From: Odiellus spinosus
Lineage: Eukaryota > Arthropoda > Arachnida > Opiliones > Phalangiidae
Reading direction: 5' to 3'
DNA length: 64,000 nt
Assembly: GCA_963920705.1 (NCBI GenBank)
Contig: OY987225.1
Span: forward strand, 18,539,992-18,603,991
The notes under the pieces were generated by a model. That model was given only the letters and a program-made list of their open reading frames with translations. It searched no databases and had not been told where the DNA came from. This document shows positions 32,933-44,157 of this stretch, one piece after another. A program made the translations under genes and the position numbers. Within the stretch, counting starts at the first letter, position 1. Every line of letters starts with the position of its first letter.

Positions 32933-35323
32933 GAAAGGTATTTTTGCTGAAATTTGCCTCGCATAAACTTTTATTTGATATAATTTTAATTCTATATTAT
33001 CCTATAAAACCTAATTTTGTGTCCTGTATAATCCTACATTTCCTATAAGAAATTGAAATTTATGGCTAGGCTCCCTGAGATCGTTAAAAATAATTTAAAG
33101 GGAAACTTGGAACTAAAATAAGTTTAACCTCTAACATCGCGCTCATTTATTTTATTTTGTCGCGCTTAGTGATTCGATGTCCAAACTTGAATTCCCCACT
33201 TGGTGGAAGATTGGTAGGGGAGTGTTCAGAGCCCCGCGTCGGGGATGAGTGTTACATAGAGTGCGACAACGGATACAGAGCCATTGGTGTTACTCGCGTT
33301 AGATGCGTGTCTGATGTCAATCAGAATACAGGCCGATGGGAAAACCAACTCGGAAGATGCGAACGTAAGATTGAATCTTAATCAACTTAATAAAGATAAG
33401 TTAGACAATTAATGACAAACTGAATTTCGGTGCGATCGTGATCGAGCTTTATCCCTAAAAGAAAATTTCGGATTTATCCTTGGGTCGAGGCTTTAATCAA
33501 GGGTCACAGTAGGACCTTATGTCAGAGAATGGACAAATTATACTGTAGAAGAACCGGGAACCCACCACAAAATCGCAGCCGCCATAGGTTTTTTCTTGAG
33601 GTATAAAATTCCCGGCTATTATTTAGTTTGGTGTTGGGCACGTAGGAGATGGCGCTATGGTCGCAGTAGGTAGGTTCAGTGTATAGGACAAACTAGAGAG
33701 CGCCAGATAGTAGTGCAGGTAATTCCGCCACCGCCGCTGTGGTTTCCTCTACAGTATACTTAGTCCATGGTCACGGTATCGGAAACGTAAAATTGATTTC
33801 TCTAACACAACCGTTTTTTATCCTTTCGAAAAAGCGTCCAAATTATATATTTTTGATGCGTAATATTGTAACGTCGAGATTCGGGACTCGGCAGCTTTGA
33901 CCCCAGTGACTATCAGTTTGTTTAAGGTCGTATGACCTCATTAACCAATAGGAATAATTGTTTTTTAAATTAGGAATAAGAAAATTAATGGTTTTGGTGT
34001 TGAAGTATATGGTTGGAATTCTTCCTTCCTGGTGTCATTACCCAGAAAATGAACTCTGTCCTTGAATACTTAGCGAAAACTTGAACTTCACTCGTGTAAA
34101 ATCAGTTGAATTTTTTAGAATAGACACGTGGCGATATTAGATTTTATATCTACAGAAACACAAGTCTATTAATAATAGGCTTTTACAGAAACAATAGGTC
34201 ATATTGGCTACGAAAATGGATGGGGAAAGAATAGAAAATTCATAATTGTCTAGGAAGTCGATCGCCATTGCAATAAGCCTGGCGACCCTCGTTGTAACCT
34301 AGTCCACTTTTTCAATAGGCTTGACTTGCTCAATTCTACAACCTCCAATCAATGGGCAATTGAGCGGTCAATGTATGCAAACTCAAGTGGGAGGTGTATG
34401 CGTGGTATCTTGCTCTACCGGATACAACATTCAGGGCTCTAACAGTTTGACATGCATGGATAGCGGACAATGGAGCGGTTCACTACCCTTGTGCACCAGA
34501 CAAATCAATCAGATGAACGTCAACGGACAATCGGGAATAAGCATGAGTGAGTAGTAATAATCATAATTATACTACAAAGAGCTTGGTTCGGGTCAAATCC
34601 CTAAAGGGACATAAATGAATAGTTAGAACTTAGAAAGAGTAAGCATTTTGTTTATTAAGCCACGTGCCAAGTAACTAAATATTAAGCCGCGCGGACCAAG
34701 TACTTAAATATCAAGCCACGCCCGCCAAGTAATTAAATATCAAAAATATAAATATTAAATGGTAGGAGATAGGTCAGCCCCCTTTAACTAGTTGGTGACG
34801 TTCATTGCATCTAAAAACGAGATCGCGTCTCAAAATTGTGCAATAGCTTTTTGCGGGAAACCGCTGACGAGCACACGAAATAACGAGCCATGTTGTTTGT
34901 AACGCCCTTAATCTACTCTCAAAGCCTTTCCTCCGGCCCCATTCCCCACTTCGATTGCTCACGGATGCGGATCCTTATACTTAACATTACAGTACGATAC
35001 TCTTGAGCCTTCCATGTAAGTGAAAGGTAGTGGGTTGAAATCCACTCGCGACCCAACATCGGTCGGGTTGGGTGGGTAGAGTACATAAATAAGTGGAGAG
35101 TTTCAAATCTACAAAATATTTTATGGTTTGAATTGTGACAGATGGTATGTGTCCTGACATCAACGCACCGATTAACGGAATGGTTTCGGGACAGTGTGCT
35201 CAGGCCAGACAAGGCCAGGTTTGTAAGTTTACTTGCGCAACTGGCTACAGATTACAAGGTCTACCCTCTTTGGTTTGCAATCCGGATGGATCTTGGTCAG
35301 GGGCTGTTCCATCTTGTTACTAA
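32156..35323 (+). CDS. Secreted protein with three six-cysteine sushi (CCP) domains
   Basis: Five exons: 32156-32192, 32726-32758, 33170-33364, 34319-34546 and 35142-35323. Every junction is phase 1, the classic arrangement for shuffled extracellular modules. The product is 224 residues. Residues 1 to about 21 form a signal peptide (MESLSLLVGLIFCATTAATA). Each of the last three exons encodes one sushi domain with the C-x-x-GY and W near the C-terminal cysteine (GRW, GQW, GSW). Each domain has six cysteines, not four: the extra pair is in G(E/Q)C and in the xxC seven to nine residues later, the pattern known from selectin sushi domains. No transmembrane segment or other domain follows; the protein ends just after the last cysteine. 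A role in adhesion, immunity or clotting would be typical of the fold but is not shown. Introns carry ordinary AT-rich DNA. Confidence 0.9.
32907..32932. repeat. Poly-T tract
   Basis: A run of about 26 T in intron 2 of the sushi gene; it may be the tail of a reverse-oriented retroposon, but no body is recognised. Confidence 0.7.
33365..34318. other. Sushi-gene intron 3
   Basis: 954 bases with nothing recognised beyond the splice sites (GTAAGA and TTCAATAG). Confidence 0.6.
34547..35141. other. Sushi-gene intron 4
   Basis: AAGCCACG-like words followed by AAGTAACTAAATAT recur three times at 34660-34745, forming a short imperfect tandem. GTGGGTTGAAATCCACTC at 35030-35046 resembles a polymerase III B box, so a decayed SINE is possible. 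Confidence 0.45.
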
Positions 35324-36100
35324 TTGGTAAACATATACCATATACAACTCTTTTGTATTTCAGTTTTTACGTTTTTATACTTGTACTTTAAGTAGTTTTA
35401 TTTTACCATATCACATTAAAAGTAGATCTAAAAGTCATCTATTGCTTCAAAATCAAAATGATTTATTAGGGATAGCAAGAATAGATCTATAGTCACATAG
35501 TACCCAGTACCCATAGAAGGCTCAAGGCTGAACCATATTATTTTCCTATTTCGTAATAATTATTTCAAAATTAAGGTCGACTAATTAGGATATATACAGT
35601 TATAAGTAGAAAGGGAATTACCGCAACTCGGAGACTCAAAAAGGACTATTTCACATCGTAAAAGATATATCATTGCTCACCCTCTCCCATCTGTGTTATC
35701 TCCATGACTATTTAATATATTCATTAATGACATTACCAGCTGTGTCCTGGCAAATTTACTCGCGCTTATGTAGAAGATAATGGAATATTCAAGGATGATC
35801 CGTGTTTAGAAATAGTTAATATTTATCTTGACAAGATAAGAAAATGTCTGACGGATAATGAGTTAGAACTTAATATTGGTAAAATGGAATATATATTATA
35901 TATATAATATAACTGTTAACGAGACAGTTCCAATCAGAGACCTGCACGGGCTGACTTTTTCAGGCCCGATCCGAGCCCGGCCCGGGGTTTAGCAATGAAA
36001 AAAGCCCGAAACCCAGCCCGGCCCGCAGTAGCCCCGCCAGGAATTTTTAACGAGTAGGCACAACCAGATTTAGAGCCCCCCCCCCCTTTTTTTGTCAAAA

Positions 36101-36640
36101 TTTTCTGCACTTTTGCTAGGTTTATTTTTAAGCCATATTTGTAATAACAAAGCCAAGGTGGGTATTGTTCAGGGAACAATACTTAACAATACCTTTTTAA
36201 GGATAATAGGTATCCCAAGTATTGGTCAAAATTTTGGGTTGATTTCCCATCAGGAAATTTAATCAAAGAATGACATTCTTCGATTCGAGCTTTTTCCAAA
36301 TTCATCTACCACTATCAGTGGATGGTCTTTTAAGTAATTCGATAAATCACGGTTAATAGAAAGTGTAGCCAGGTTTGAATTTTCTGCACCTTTGCTAGGT
36401 TTATTTTTAAGCCATATTTGTAATAACAAAGCCAAGGAGGGTATTGTTCAAGGAACAATTATACTTAACAATACTTTTTTAAGGATAATAGGTATCCAAA
36501 GTATTGGTCAAAATTTTGGGTCAAAGAATGACATTCTTCGATTCGAGCTTTTTCCAAATTCATCTACCACTATCAGTGGATGGTCTTTTAAGTAATTCGA
36601 TAAATCACGGTTAATAGAAAGTGTAGCCAGGTTTGAAAGT
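36101..36640. repeat. Tandem duplication of the transposase 3' end, 279-bp period
   Basis: 36101-36379 repeats in 36380 to about 36640, covering TTTTCTGCAC to the region coding for the last 40 or so residues of the transposase. The first copy has an extra TTGATTTCCCATCAGG block. The functional stop codon (36508) lies in the second copy. Confidence 0.85.
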
Positions 36641-39033
36641 CTAAACTCTCCCATAGTTGTCCGTAGTCGTGTTTCTATTCTATTTAGAGAACTGAAACTT
36701 CTTTCTGAGATCGTATTGGCTACGGGTATGCACAAAACCAACTTGTAGTACTTTACTAGGTCTGGGAAGCCATCTTCCAATGTCAATAAATAATGAAAAC
36801 AATCGGTTACGCTATTTAAATTTTTGCATTTAATCAAATTTCTGCCTATTTTAATTTGACTTTTTAACGAATCTAGGTTAAAATCAAACCGGTTGTATGA
36901 TTGACAATGCGCCAGGACGTCGTTTTCGTTAAGAAAGTTGTCCGAATTGGGGTCAGACGCATTTATACTTTTGAATAAGCCAGTATTTTCTATAAGTCGA
37001 CTTTTCATTTCTGATATAAATTTATCAATTAGTTGATAGTATGTGGCTTTCATCTTGTCAATTAATGTTTTTGCTTCAGTTTCTCTACTTCCCGTCGTAC
37101 ACGTTATTACACTATGTTTTAGTCTTTTGTTAGGGATAATTTTCCGATTTCGAGAAGTTAAAGGTTCGCTATTAGGATCTGGTACCTCAATACCAGCGGA
37201 TTCAGCCAACTTTGAAGCTTCTTTCCAAATTGAGTCAAAGCTTTCAAAGTTCCTAACGTCTTCTAAGGAAGCTACGGTAGCTTGGCAAATGGCAACGGCT
37301 TCTGTGAAAACTACTTTAGAACTTTGTAAATATTCCGATAAGTTATTTGTAATACCTAAAACTTCATCTAAAGACACGATCAAAATTAAGTTGCTAAAGT
37401 TTTGCAATTGGGAAATATACCCGCGACATTCAGCAGCTTCCTCGGGTTTTCCGTTTTCAATGAAAACCTCTAAAGCTAAAGCTACGGAATCTAGCCTATT
37501 TCTAAAATAATTAAGGCCTTTCTTTTTACTCCACCACCTAGTATCACAGCTTTGGGGCATTTTAAGAACGTCATAACCCAGATCTTTTTGGGAATCCTCA
37601 AAGCGTTCGTTTCTAATAACCGAATTGCTTTGAAAGTTGTAAATGGCTCGTACCAAACCAAGCAGCTCCCTAACTTCCAATATTTTAGAGCAACAGTCCA
37701 CTAAAACTAAATTTAATCGATGAGCGTAGCAATGCACGTACGGACAATTTCCACCTACAGCCGCTTCAACTTTTACCCTCACTCCATTTACGTGCCCACT
37801 CATTACACTTGCCCCATCATACGTCTGCGCAACGCAACGTTCAATTTTTAAACCAGCATCCATCAGAATGTTGATTATGGCAGCGCTGATACTTTCAGAA
37901 TCAAACTTATGTAAGTCAGTGAATCCTAAAAATCTTTCAACTACGCCAATTTCTTTTCGAGTATATCGAAGACAAACACTCAACTGCTCTACCCCCGCAT
38001 TGTCTCGTGTTTCATCGGCAATTACAGAGTAAAATCCACCGGATTCTTTGACCTCTTGGACAATCATCTTTCTCACATAATTTCCACAAATGTTTATTAT
38101 TTCATTCTGAATTGTACTATGCATATATTTTGCATTATTTGGCATACTATCGCACTTGGCTTTCAAATCAGGACATTTTCTTTTCAAAAGATCTAAAATT
38201 TCTACGAAGTTTCCCCTATTAGCATTTTGGTCGATAGATCTATGGCCCTGAAGTGCGAGATCTTGTTGGGCGCATAGAATTATGATTTCTACGTGCGCAG
38301 ATAGTACGTCTCTATTTCTAATAACATCCAGTTTGTGATGGTCATTAACTTGACAGGCTATAGAACCATTAGATTTCGATTCCAAATAGTCTAAATATTT
38401 CTTATAGGATATTTGATGAGAAGATTTACAGGAAGTGAAGTGTTCTTCAAATTTTTTGCCCATATTTTTCCAATCTGAAAATCCACTAATAAAACTAGTA
38501 TTTTTGCTGCTCACAAAATGACGGCAACAAAAACAATAAACTTCATCCATTGCTACGGAGTATTCAAGCATTTGGTATTTTTCGTACCAAGAAGAATTGA
38601 ATCCTCGATTTTTACCACCAATTAAAGTTTTTGGGAATAAAATAAGTTTGGGCTGAACTGGAATACAATCCTTATCCAAACTAATATCTAATGCGTTACG
38701 CGAGAACAAACGTCTAGCGTTTGAATTGGTAGATGTTTCTGAACAATTTAGCTCTTGGTTAGAATTACTAATAGGAATTTTATTAGTTTGTATTTCCACA
38801 ATCTTGGAGGTTTGAAGGATTTCCCGAGCAGCACTGACGTTTGGTTGAACTTCATCAATATTATTTCCAACTAAACTCTCAATTTTGTCGGAGCTCTCCC
38901 CTTCGCAATGTACTGTCTTGGCCGACAGTTTCAGAAAACGTTCCATTGCGCCTTTCTGACTAGTAATTAAACTATCATCTCTTTTCCGTTTTTGCCGTTT
39001 TTGGGCCCCAGATATAAACTTTCTAGCGCTCAT
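36508..39033 (-). CDS. hAT transposase (ZMYM/TTF type), intact, 841 residues
   Basis: A single open frame of 841 residues. A basic nuclear-localisation stretch (KRQKRKR, 12-18) is followed by a TTF-type zinc finger (CFCC at 167-170 through about 225). Next is a DUF4371-like region (CAQQDLALQGHR, 254-265) and an RNase-H-fold catalytic core. Likely catalytic acids are Asp340 (ADETRD), Asp406 (YDGASVM) and Glu777 (ERSFSSLNR), the last inside the hAT dimerisation region. It should bind the element's ends and catalyse cut-and-paste transposition with 8-bp duplications. The absence of any stop or frameshift, together with exact flanking duplications, argues for recent activity. TIRs, duplication and ORF agree, so a domesticated host gene is unlikely. 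Confidence 0.95.
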   Translation of the reverse strand: MSARKFISGAQKRQKRKRDDSLITSQKGAMERFLKLSAKTVHCEGESSDKIESLVGNNIDEVQPNVSAAREILQTSKIVEIQTNKIPISNSNQELNCSETSTNSNARRLFSRNALDISLDKDCIPVQPKLILFPKTLIGGKNRGFNSSWYEKYQMLEYSVAMDEVYCFCCRHFVSSKNTSFISGFSDWKNMGKKFEEHFTSCKSSHQISYKKYLDYLESKSNGSIACQVNDHHKLDVIRNRDVLSAHVEIIILCAQQDLALQGHRSIDQNANRGNFVEILDLLKRKCPDLKAKCDSMPNNAKYMHSTIQNEIINICGNYVRKMIVQEVKESGGFYSVIADETRDNAGVEQLSVCLRYTRKEIGVVERFLGFTDLHKFDSESISAAIINILMDAGLKIERCVAQTYDGASVMSGHVNGVRVKVEAAVGGNCPYVHCYAHRLNLVLVDCCSKILEVRELLGLVRAIYNFQSNSVIRNERFEDSQKDLGYDVLKMPQSCDTRWWSKKKGLNYFRNRLDSVALALEVFIENGKPEEAAECRGYISQLQNFSNLILIVSLDEVLGITNNLSEYLQSSKVVFTEAVAICQATVASLEDVRNFESFDSIWKEASKLAESAGIEVPDPNSEPLTSRNRKIIPNKRLKHSVITCTTGSRETEAKTLIDKMKATYYQLIDKFISEMKSRLIENTGLFKSINASDPNSDNFLNENDVLAHCQSYNRFDFNLDSLKSQIKIGRNLIKCKNLNSVTDCFHYLLTLEDGFPDLVKYYKLVLCIPVANTISERSFSSLNRIETRLRTTMGEFRLSNLATLSINRDLSNYLKDHPLIVVDEFGKSSNRRMSFFDPKF

Positions 39034-39926
39034 ATTTAAAAAATCTTAAAAATATTCCCTTTATCTTTTAAGTTTAATATGAAACGGATCAATTAACTAT
39101 CAACCTTTGAAAGTCTGGTTAAAACTTAAAAGGTCATGTTTAATAAGGCTATTTTAAACGAATAAATATTTTTACAACCCGTTAAAAGGTTTGATTAAAA
39201 AGTATCTACAATTATCATTTAATTGCAAACAATACTAAATAATAATTTAGCCTCTAAAAATTATAACAAATTGCTATAATTTGTCTTGAAAAATTTACTA
39301 CTTCTTATAAGTAAATAGCCTTTAAAAAGCCAAGAACCAACTAGTTATTTTACTAAGTCTATAAAATTTAATTAAACAAAAATATTCTAACAGAATAAAC
39401 AAAATAGCAAACTTACAATTTTGACTGGCGGATTGCGAGAGACTCGAAAAAGAGAACTATCTCGTTCTGAATTACAAAACGAAATGGAAGGAAATAAATT
39501 AATATATACTTATATAGTGGCCTAAAAGGTCAAGTGGTACCTCTCGAAAATTGGACTCTACCTCACCCGCTCATCCCCTCTCGTTCCCCCCCCCCTTCAC
39601 AGATGTCCGAATTCCAAGATCCCAAGGTTACAGCTTATCAATACCGACCCGGCCGACGCTGAGACGTAGAAGTGCACCGTGACCTTGCACGTGGTATTGC
39701 CCCAGCATCCCGCTGGTATCTTATCGTTTTTGCCATTTAAAATGAGAGGGTTTATTTACAAGTTGAAAGGGTGAACTATTGTCAATAATTTCTTGTAAAA
39801 TATTATAATATAAGCAATACTATTCATACGTGGAAATTGTTAGAAATATTTGAGGCTCCTTAAGCTTTTTACACCAAATTTCGAGGCCCCCCAAATAGGC
39901 CCCAATTTTTAAACGTAGGCACGTGC
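39034..39926. other. hAT 5' untranslated/promoter region
   Basis: AT-rich sequence upstream of the transposase start, ending in GC-rich subterminal repeats. A short poly-C run occurs near 39587. It includes the likely promoter but no box is clear. Confidence 0.5.
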
Positions 39927-40360
39927 CTACTTGTGCCTACTGCTGGCGGGGCTACTGCCGGCCCGATTGGAATTGCGGAATGCGGAGTTGTAGGCCTGGT
40001 CCAGCCCGGCCCGATTGGGAAATTCCGAGGTTATAGGCCCGGCCCGGGTCCGATTGGTAATTTCGGAGTTGAGGGGGCCCGGCCCGATTGGAATTGCGGA
40101 AAAATGTGGCTTACGTAAAACAAAAGTAAAACTATAAAGGCTGGTTTTCACGGGGCGGAAATTGAGGCAAAACCGGGCGAAAACTTGCCGCGGCTGAAAA
40201 TATTTCGGCGGGCCGAAACGAAAAGTCTCTTTCCGCGCGACTAGAGAAAAGTTCTATATTTTAGCGGCCGAAACTTTCCGCAGCCAATCATACCCCTGGA
40301 TTTTCCCACGCGAGATCTCGTCGTTGGCGAGGTTTTCCGAGATTCTAGAGTAGATTTTAA

Positions 40361-40729
40361 ATGGCGGTCGCTCGAATGTCGAAAGTATCGAAAAAAGCTG
40401 TTGACAACGAAGAATTTATTGAAGAAATAAGGAAACATAGATTTCTTTATGATGGGAGTTTAAAAGAGTATAAAGACTCAACCATGAAGGATAACTGTTG
40501 GTCCAGTATAGGGACGAAATTCGGACTTAGCAGTAAGTAAATTTTATTTTACAAAGGGCAGCAGTAAGTAAATTTTATTTTACAAAGGGCAGCAGTAAGT
40601 AAATTTTATTTTACAAAGGGCATGTATTTAAATACCCGAATAAATACCTGATACATGATATAATTAGAAGAAGATGCAGCAAGCAAATGGAAGTACCTCA
40701 CGTTCCATTTTCTTCGGGGTCTAAATTAA
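40361..40729 (+). pseudogene. MADF-domain remnant inside the Harbinger element
   Basis: The first exon (40361-40532) reads MAVARMSKVSKK, then FIEEIRKHRFLYDG, SLKEYKDSTMKDNCWSSI and GTKFGLS, ending at a GTAAGT donor. A second exon (about 40668-40729) continues EDAASKWKYLTFHFLRGLN and stops. Together they make a short MADF (Myb/SANT-like) domain of about 80 residues. The intron begins with three 31-bp tandem units, each repeating CAGTAAGTAA, so the donor is triplicated. It may be a truncated partner protein rather than fully dead. Confidence 0.7.
40531..40620. repeat. 31-bp tandem repeat, three units
   Basis: CAGTAAGTAA recurs at 40531, 40562 and 40593 with TTTTATTTTACAAAGGG between. It lies at the MADF exon's 5' splice site. 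Also present at +6748. Confidence 0.95.
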
Positions 40730-41750
40730 GCAGACGATATAGCAGGCGACACTTAACACCGAGTTTGAGGAGGACAGGACATAGACAATTGTTAAAAGTC
40801 GTAAAACCTAAAATTTTCGTATAACCAAAAATGGTTACGTGAAAACCAATCGCCGTCGCGTAAGCGAAAACGGACGGAATTTCGCGGCGGAAATGCGACA
40901 TTCAGCCTTAAAATTTCGGTCTCGTGAAAACCAGACTTAAGAGGTTAGGAATAGAAACTTCTAGTCTAGGGGGAGAGTCACTGAGTGAGGCAGAATGAGA
41001 AGCCCATCCCCCCCCCCCCCCGTGTAAATTTGGTGAACTTTATAGGTGTAGGAGAGGGAGAACCTAGAGGCTTTGGCGTGGGAACATGGGAAGTGGGGTT
41101 GTAGGTCAATTAGGAACAAAATAACCTTTTCAGAACCAAATTTAGCGCAGTTGCCAGTTGGTATTTTTTTATATATCATCCAAATATAAATGAATTGAAT
41201 TCATATTCGATTTAGCGTCATGTATTATTAATTTGTTGTAGCAATAGTTTGTCACAATGTCACATTTGTTATTATAAGGTGCTATTCTTTGATTTGATGG
41301 AAAGGGGAAAACCATTCAAGCCCGACCCAGCCCGAATTTTGAAATCAAAATTAAAGGCCGACCCGGCCCGGCCCGATCGGCCAGGTCTCTAGTTCCAATA
41401 AACCACTCTGGAGTGAAAGGTAGGCCAACAGAACATTAAGGAAGTAGACCACTATAAGTATCCTGGGATATGGTTGAATTCGCAACTCGCATGGCATAAA
41501 CAAATTGCAAAAAATAATTGTATTTTGGAGAAAGTCTTAAAACAACTGTACTTTACCCTGCTTCAGGCTAATCTGATGTATAACGTAACAGTATGGGGAA
41601 ATAAGATGTATCTAGGCCATACAAGCCATTATTTTTAATATGAACCTATTGGATATCTATAAATTATATTATTCCATGATGTGTGTTATATATAAGAGTA
41701 TTAATATTTATAATACAACGTATATCCTTATTTAAAATAATGAAAGAAGA

Positions 41751-44157
41751 TACCAAAAAATACACCTTAGGACATAATAAGGTAATTACAATACCGAGTG
41801 CTTGAAGTAACAAAAAACAATCTCTAAAGCAGCCCTACTAATCCTGTATGAAACCGAGAACGCTCTCCCTCTCTGGCACAAAAGTGATAATTTATCAGAC
41901 ATCTCTTCTAATATGTCAAGTTTGTATAAATTCAGTATAAAGCTCCGCTTACAATGATGGCGTTTAAAGTCGAAAGAAAAGTGACCTCAAAGCAATCGGT
42001 TTAGTTGTTTTTTAACCAATTCTAAATAGCTTCTTTCCTCAGGTAGTGAATTTAGGCACAAAAACTGTCGTTTGCGATCTTTCAAACTAATGAAATCAAA
42101 TACTTGAATTTGTAACAGCAATCGTATTTGATTGTTATGTCAGCTAAGGTGGGATCCCTGACTGAAAGCGTACCATAAATGTAGTTTATGGTATAGGTTG
42201 CTAGTAAGGTTAAATATATGTTGCTGAAAACAAAACTGACTCTTTCAATGCCCATTAACTTAATAAGAACCAAACTGACTCTTTCAACACCCATTTAACG
42301 TAATATGAACGTAAGAATGGAGTTTCAAAAACTAAAATGTCCAATTGCGTGGCTAAACAGACGAGCTAAAAATAGACGTATAATTTAGTGGACTAGGCTG
42401 CTTTAGTAGACTTTCAAGGAAAGGGATTTACAATGACGAACATCGGAAATTCGACTTGGATGAAGGAAAGGCTGACCTAAAATACTGGGGAAGTTAAAAT
42501 TTCGTAAATGAAACGAAACAAAGAAAACTAAAAGAACGAATAATTCAGTGGTCAATGTGACGTAGAATTCCTATTAAATATTGTTCCACGAGGCTTGGGC
42601 TAATTCTTTCTTATTTAGTTTATAACTAGATTGAAAACAGAGTCGTATGGCTGAAAGGTCTCCTAAAAGTTCATTATATTTGTTAACCAGTTTATTTTTT
42701 ACGTTTATATATCCAAAGGATCAAAAGTGAAGGAGATTGTTCGCAATTCTACACGGAATTGGCAAAAACTTTAGTCAAAATGATGATGAGCGAATTATTC
42801 ACCATCTTGTTTACGAGAAGTAACTCGAAAAAGTCGCTATAACAAACGCTATAGATTCCAGTAACAGCTATTTACAACTGGGCAATAGATCATCAGAACT
42901 ATTGCTAGGAAAGGAAGAAGTCTTAATCGATCTTGGACAAACGAGCAAATGCATTAGCCGTAATATTGTAGGATGTGTTTCGGAAAGTCGCGACCCTAAG
43001 AAGTTAAAAGAAAAGTGCTTCAATGAATGTAATCTAGTGAAACTTGTTGCTGCCCCTCTCACGTGTAAACTAAAACATGTTAAAAAGAACGCACATTTTT
43101 TCTATCTCTTCATTAGAAAAGCAAGTGCAAATGGTGTTTAAATTTACTCGGAACTTATGGTCAACTCTCCTTACTTTGTTCCCTCATTAAAGGCTATATT
43201 AAAATCTATAATTCAGAACCTCGACACTAAGAGTACCTCAGGATCCCGAATCGGCATCTCAAGAACTGTGTGCACTCCTTAGTGAGATCGCTTCGTGTTC
43301 TTTTCTCAATTTCTTCTAATGTGGCCACTCATGTAAAGACTCCATTAAACACCCTTTTTTTAATGTACCAGCCCACTCTGGAATGTTCTTCCTGAAGACA
43401 TAGTCACGGTCAGAACTGTTTATCAGTTTCGGGCGACACTTGAAATCTATTTTAACCTATAGCTTAGCCCTACATATTTTGTGGTTGTAATCTTTAGTAT
43501 TTGATTGTTGCGCATTTTCGTGGAATGCGTTGAGTTGTTTACTTTCATTTCTCTTTGTGTTAGGTAATTTAACTTAGTATTTTGATTTATTGTCCAATTT
43601 ATCTTTGTACTTTATCGTATTACACTCCATATTTTTGGTATTTCATTTTAGTTGCGTAATTTGGTATGCAATTTACCTTAATTATCTCGCATATTCGGCC
43701 TAGCTGGTCACATGACCAGGAGAAAAAAAAAAAGAAATTCTCTTAGAAAAGTTATGAAAGCAAATAATAGGGTGCGTGATATCGAACGAATAACGGGTAC
43801 TCGTAGCTAGATATACCTTAATGTATTGTTTCACGTAACGAATACATTTTATACGGTATAATTTAGGTCCCAAGACCGTATGGTAATTTTAAATGTAGGA
43901 AAATAAAAAGAAAAAAGTATACTCGTACGACATTTTCGTTAAATTTTTAAGTCTGGCTACAGTACATTCACCAGGAACTGTCTATCTGGTTAGACAGTTC
44001 CCGCATTTAGCGACGTCTGGAGGTAGTAACTGATAGGCATCGCCGAAGTTATCCTATATTTAAAGCAGCGTTATAAGAGAGGTTGGGCCATACTATTACG
44101 TTGCACCCCTTCGTGCCCTAACTTAGCAAGATGTTTGCCCCAGTTTTTGTCAACTTT
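41751..44157. other. Flanking DNA within the duplicated unit
   Basis: Mostly decayed LINE-like sequence. A tail with WNVLPEDI and VYQFRATLEIYFN is near 43385-43460. A short inverted repeat, GGAACTGTCTA and TAGACAGTTCC, lies at 43975-44002. No intact gene. Confidence 0.5.

Larger units (their letters stand above)
40138..40937. mobile_element. PIF/Harbinger-type non-autonomous element, 800 bp
   Basis: Ends AGGCTGGTTTTCACG and AGTCTGGTTTTCACG (reversed), with TAA on both sides (40135-40137 and 40938-40940), the TWA duplication of PIF/Harbinger. It carries a MADF-domain remnant, the kind of DNA-binding partner protein these elements encode. It is nested in the hAT element and present again in the second tandem copy. 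Confidence 0.88.
35935..41391 (-). mobile_element. hAT transposon, 5,457 bp, apparently autonomous
   Basis: Ends are CAGAGACCTG at 35935 and, reversed, TAGAGACCTG at 41391. The 8-bp duplication GTTCCAAT flanks it exactly (35927-35934 and 41392-41399). Both subterminal regions are rich in GGCCCG words. A 19-bp inverted match around AGTAGCCCCGCCAG (about 36022-36041 and 39944-39963) brackets the transposase region together with GTAGGCACAA, so a second hAT-like unit may be nested inside. A Harbinger-type element sits at 40138-40937. The right part was copied in the tandem duplication. Confidence 0.93.
35690..41750 (+). pseudogene. LINE reverse-transcriptase fragment, split by a hAT insertion
   Basis: Before the insertion (35690-35926) broken frames read SVLSP-LFNIFINDI, YVEDN in place of the YADD catalytic motif, and LELNIGKME. 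After it (41400 to about 41750) they continue with VDHYKYPGIWLNSQLAWHKQ, LKQLYFTLLQANLMYNVTVW and NLLDIYKLYYSMM. The two halves join across the 8-bp duplication as TVPINHSG. This is the usual RT core and C-terminal order of LINEs, probably Jockey/R1-like. Stops and a frameshift show it is dead. A W-N-x-L-P-type tail (WNVLPEDI) near 43390 may be its 3' end. Confidence 0.75.
37410..44157. repeat. Tandem duplication, copy 1 (6,748 bp)
   Basis: This segment is repeated immediately at 44158-50905. It runs from inside the transposase gene, across its start, the nested Harbinger element, the right hAT end and about 2.8 kb of flanking LINE-derived DNA. The only differences I noticed are homopolymer lengths: 14 versus 13 C near 41008 and 11 versus 12 A near 43723. 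Two bases (TT) are shared at the breakpoints. Confidence 0.95.

Noticed and set aside
37043..37510. 155-codon plus-strand frame
   Set aside because: Shadow of the hAT transposase on the opposite strand.
39933..40118. GC-rich frames encoding Gly/Pro repeats
   Set aside because: They come from GGCCCGATTGG subterminal repeats of the hAT element.
42902..43141. 79-codon frame, repeated at 49649-49888
   Set aside because: Present twice only because of the tandem duplication; no domain, and it lies in decayed LINE-like DNA.
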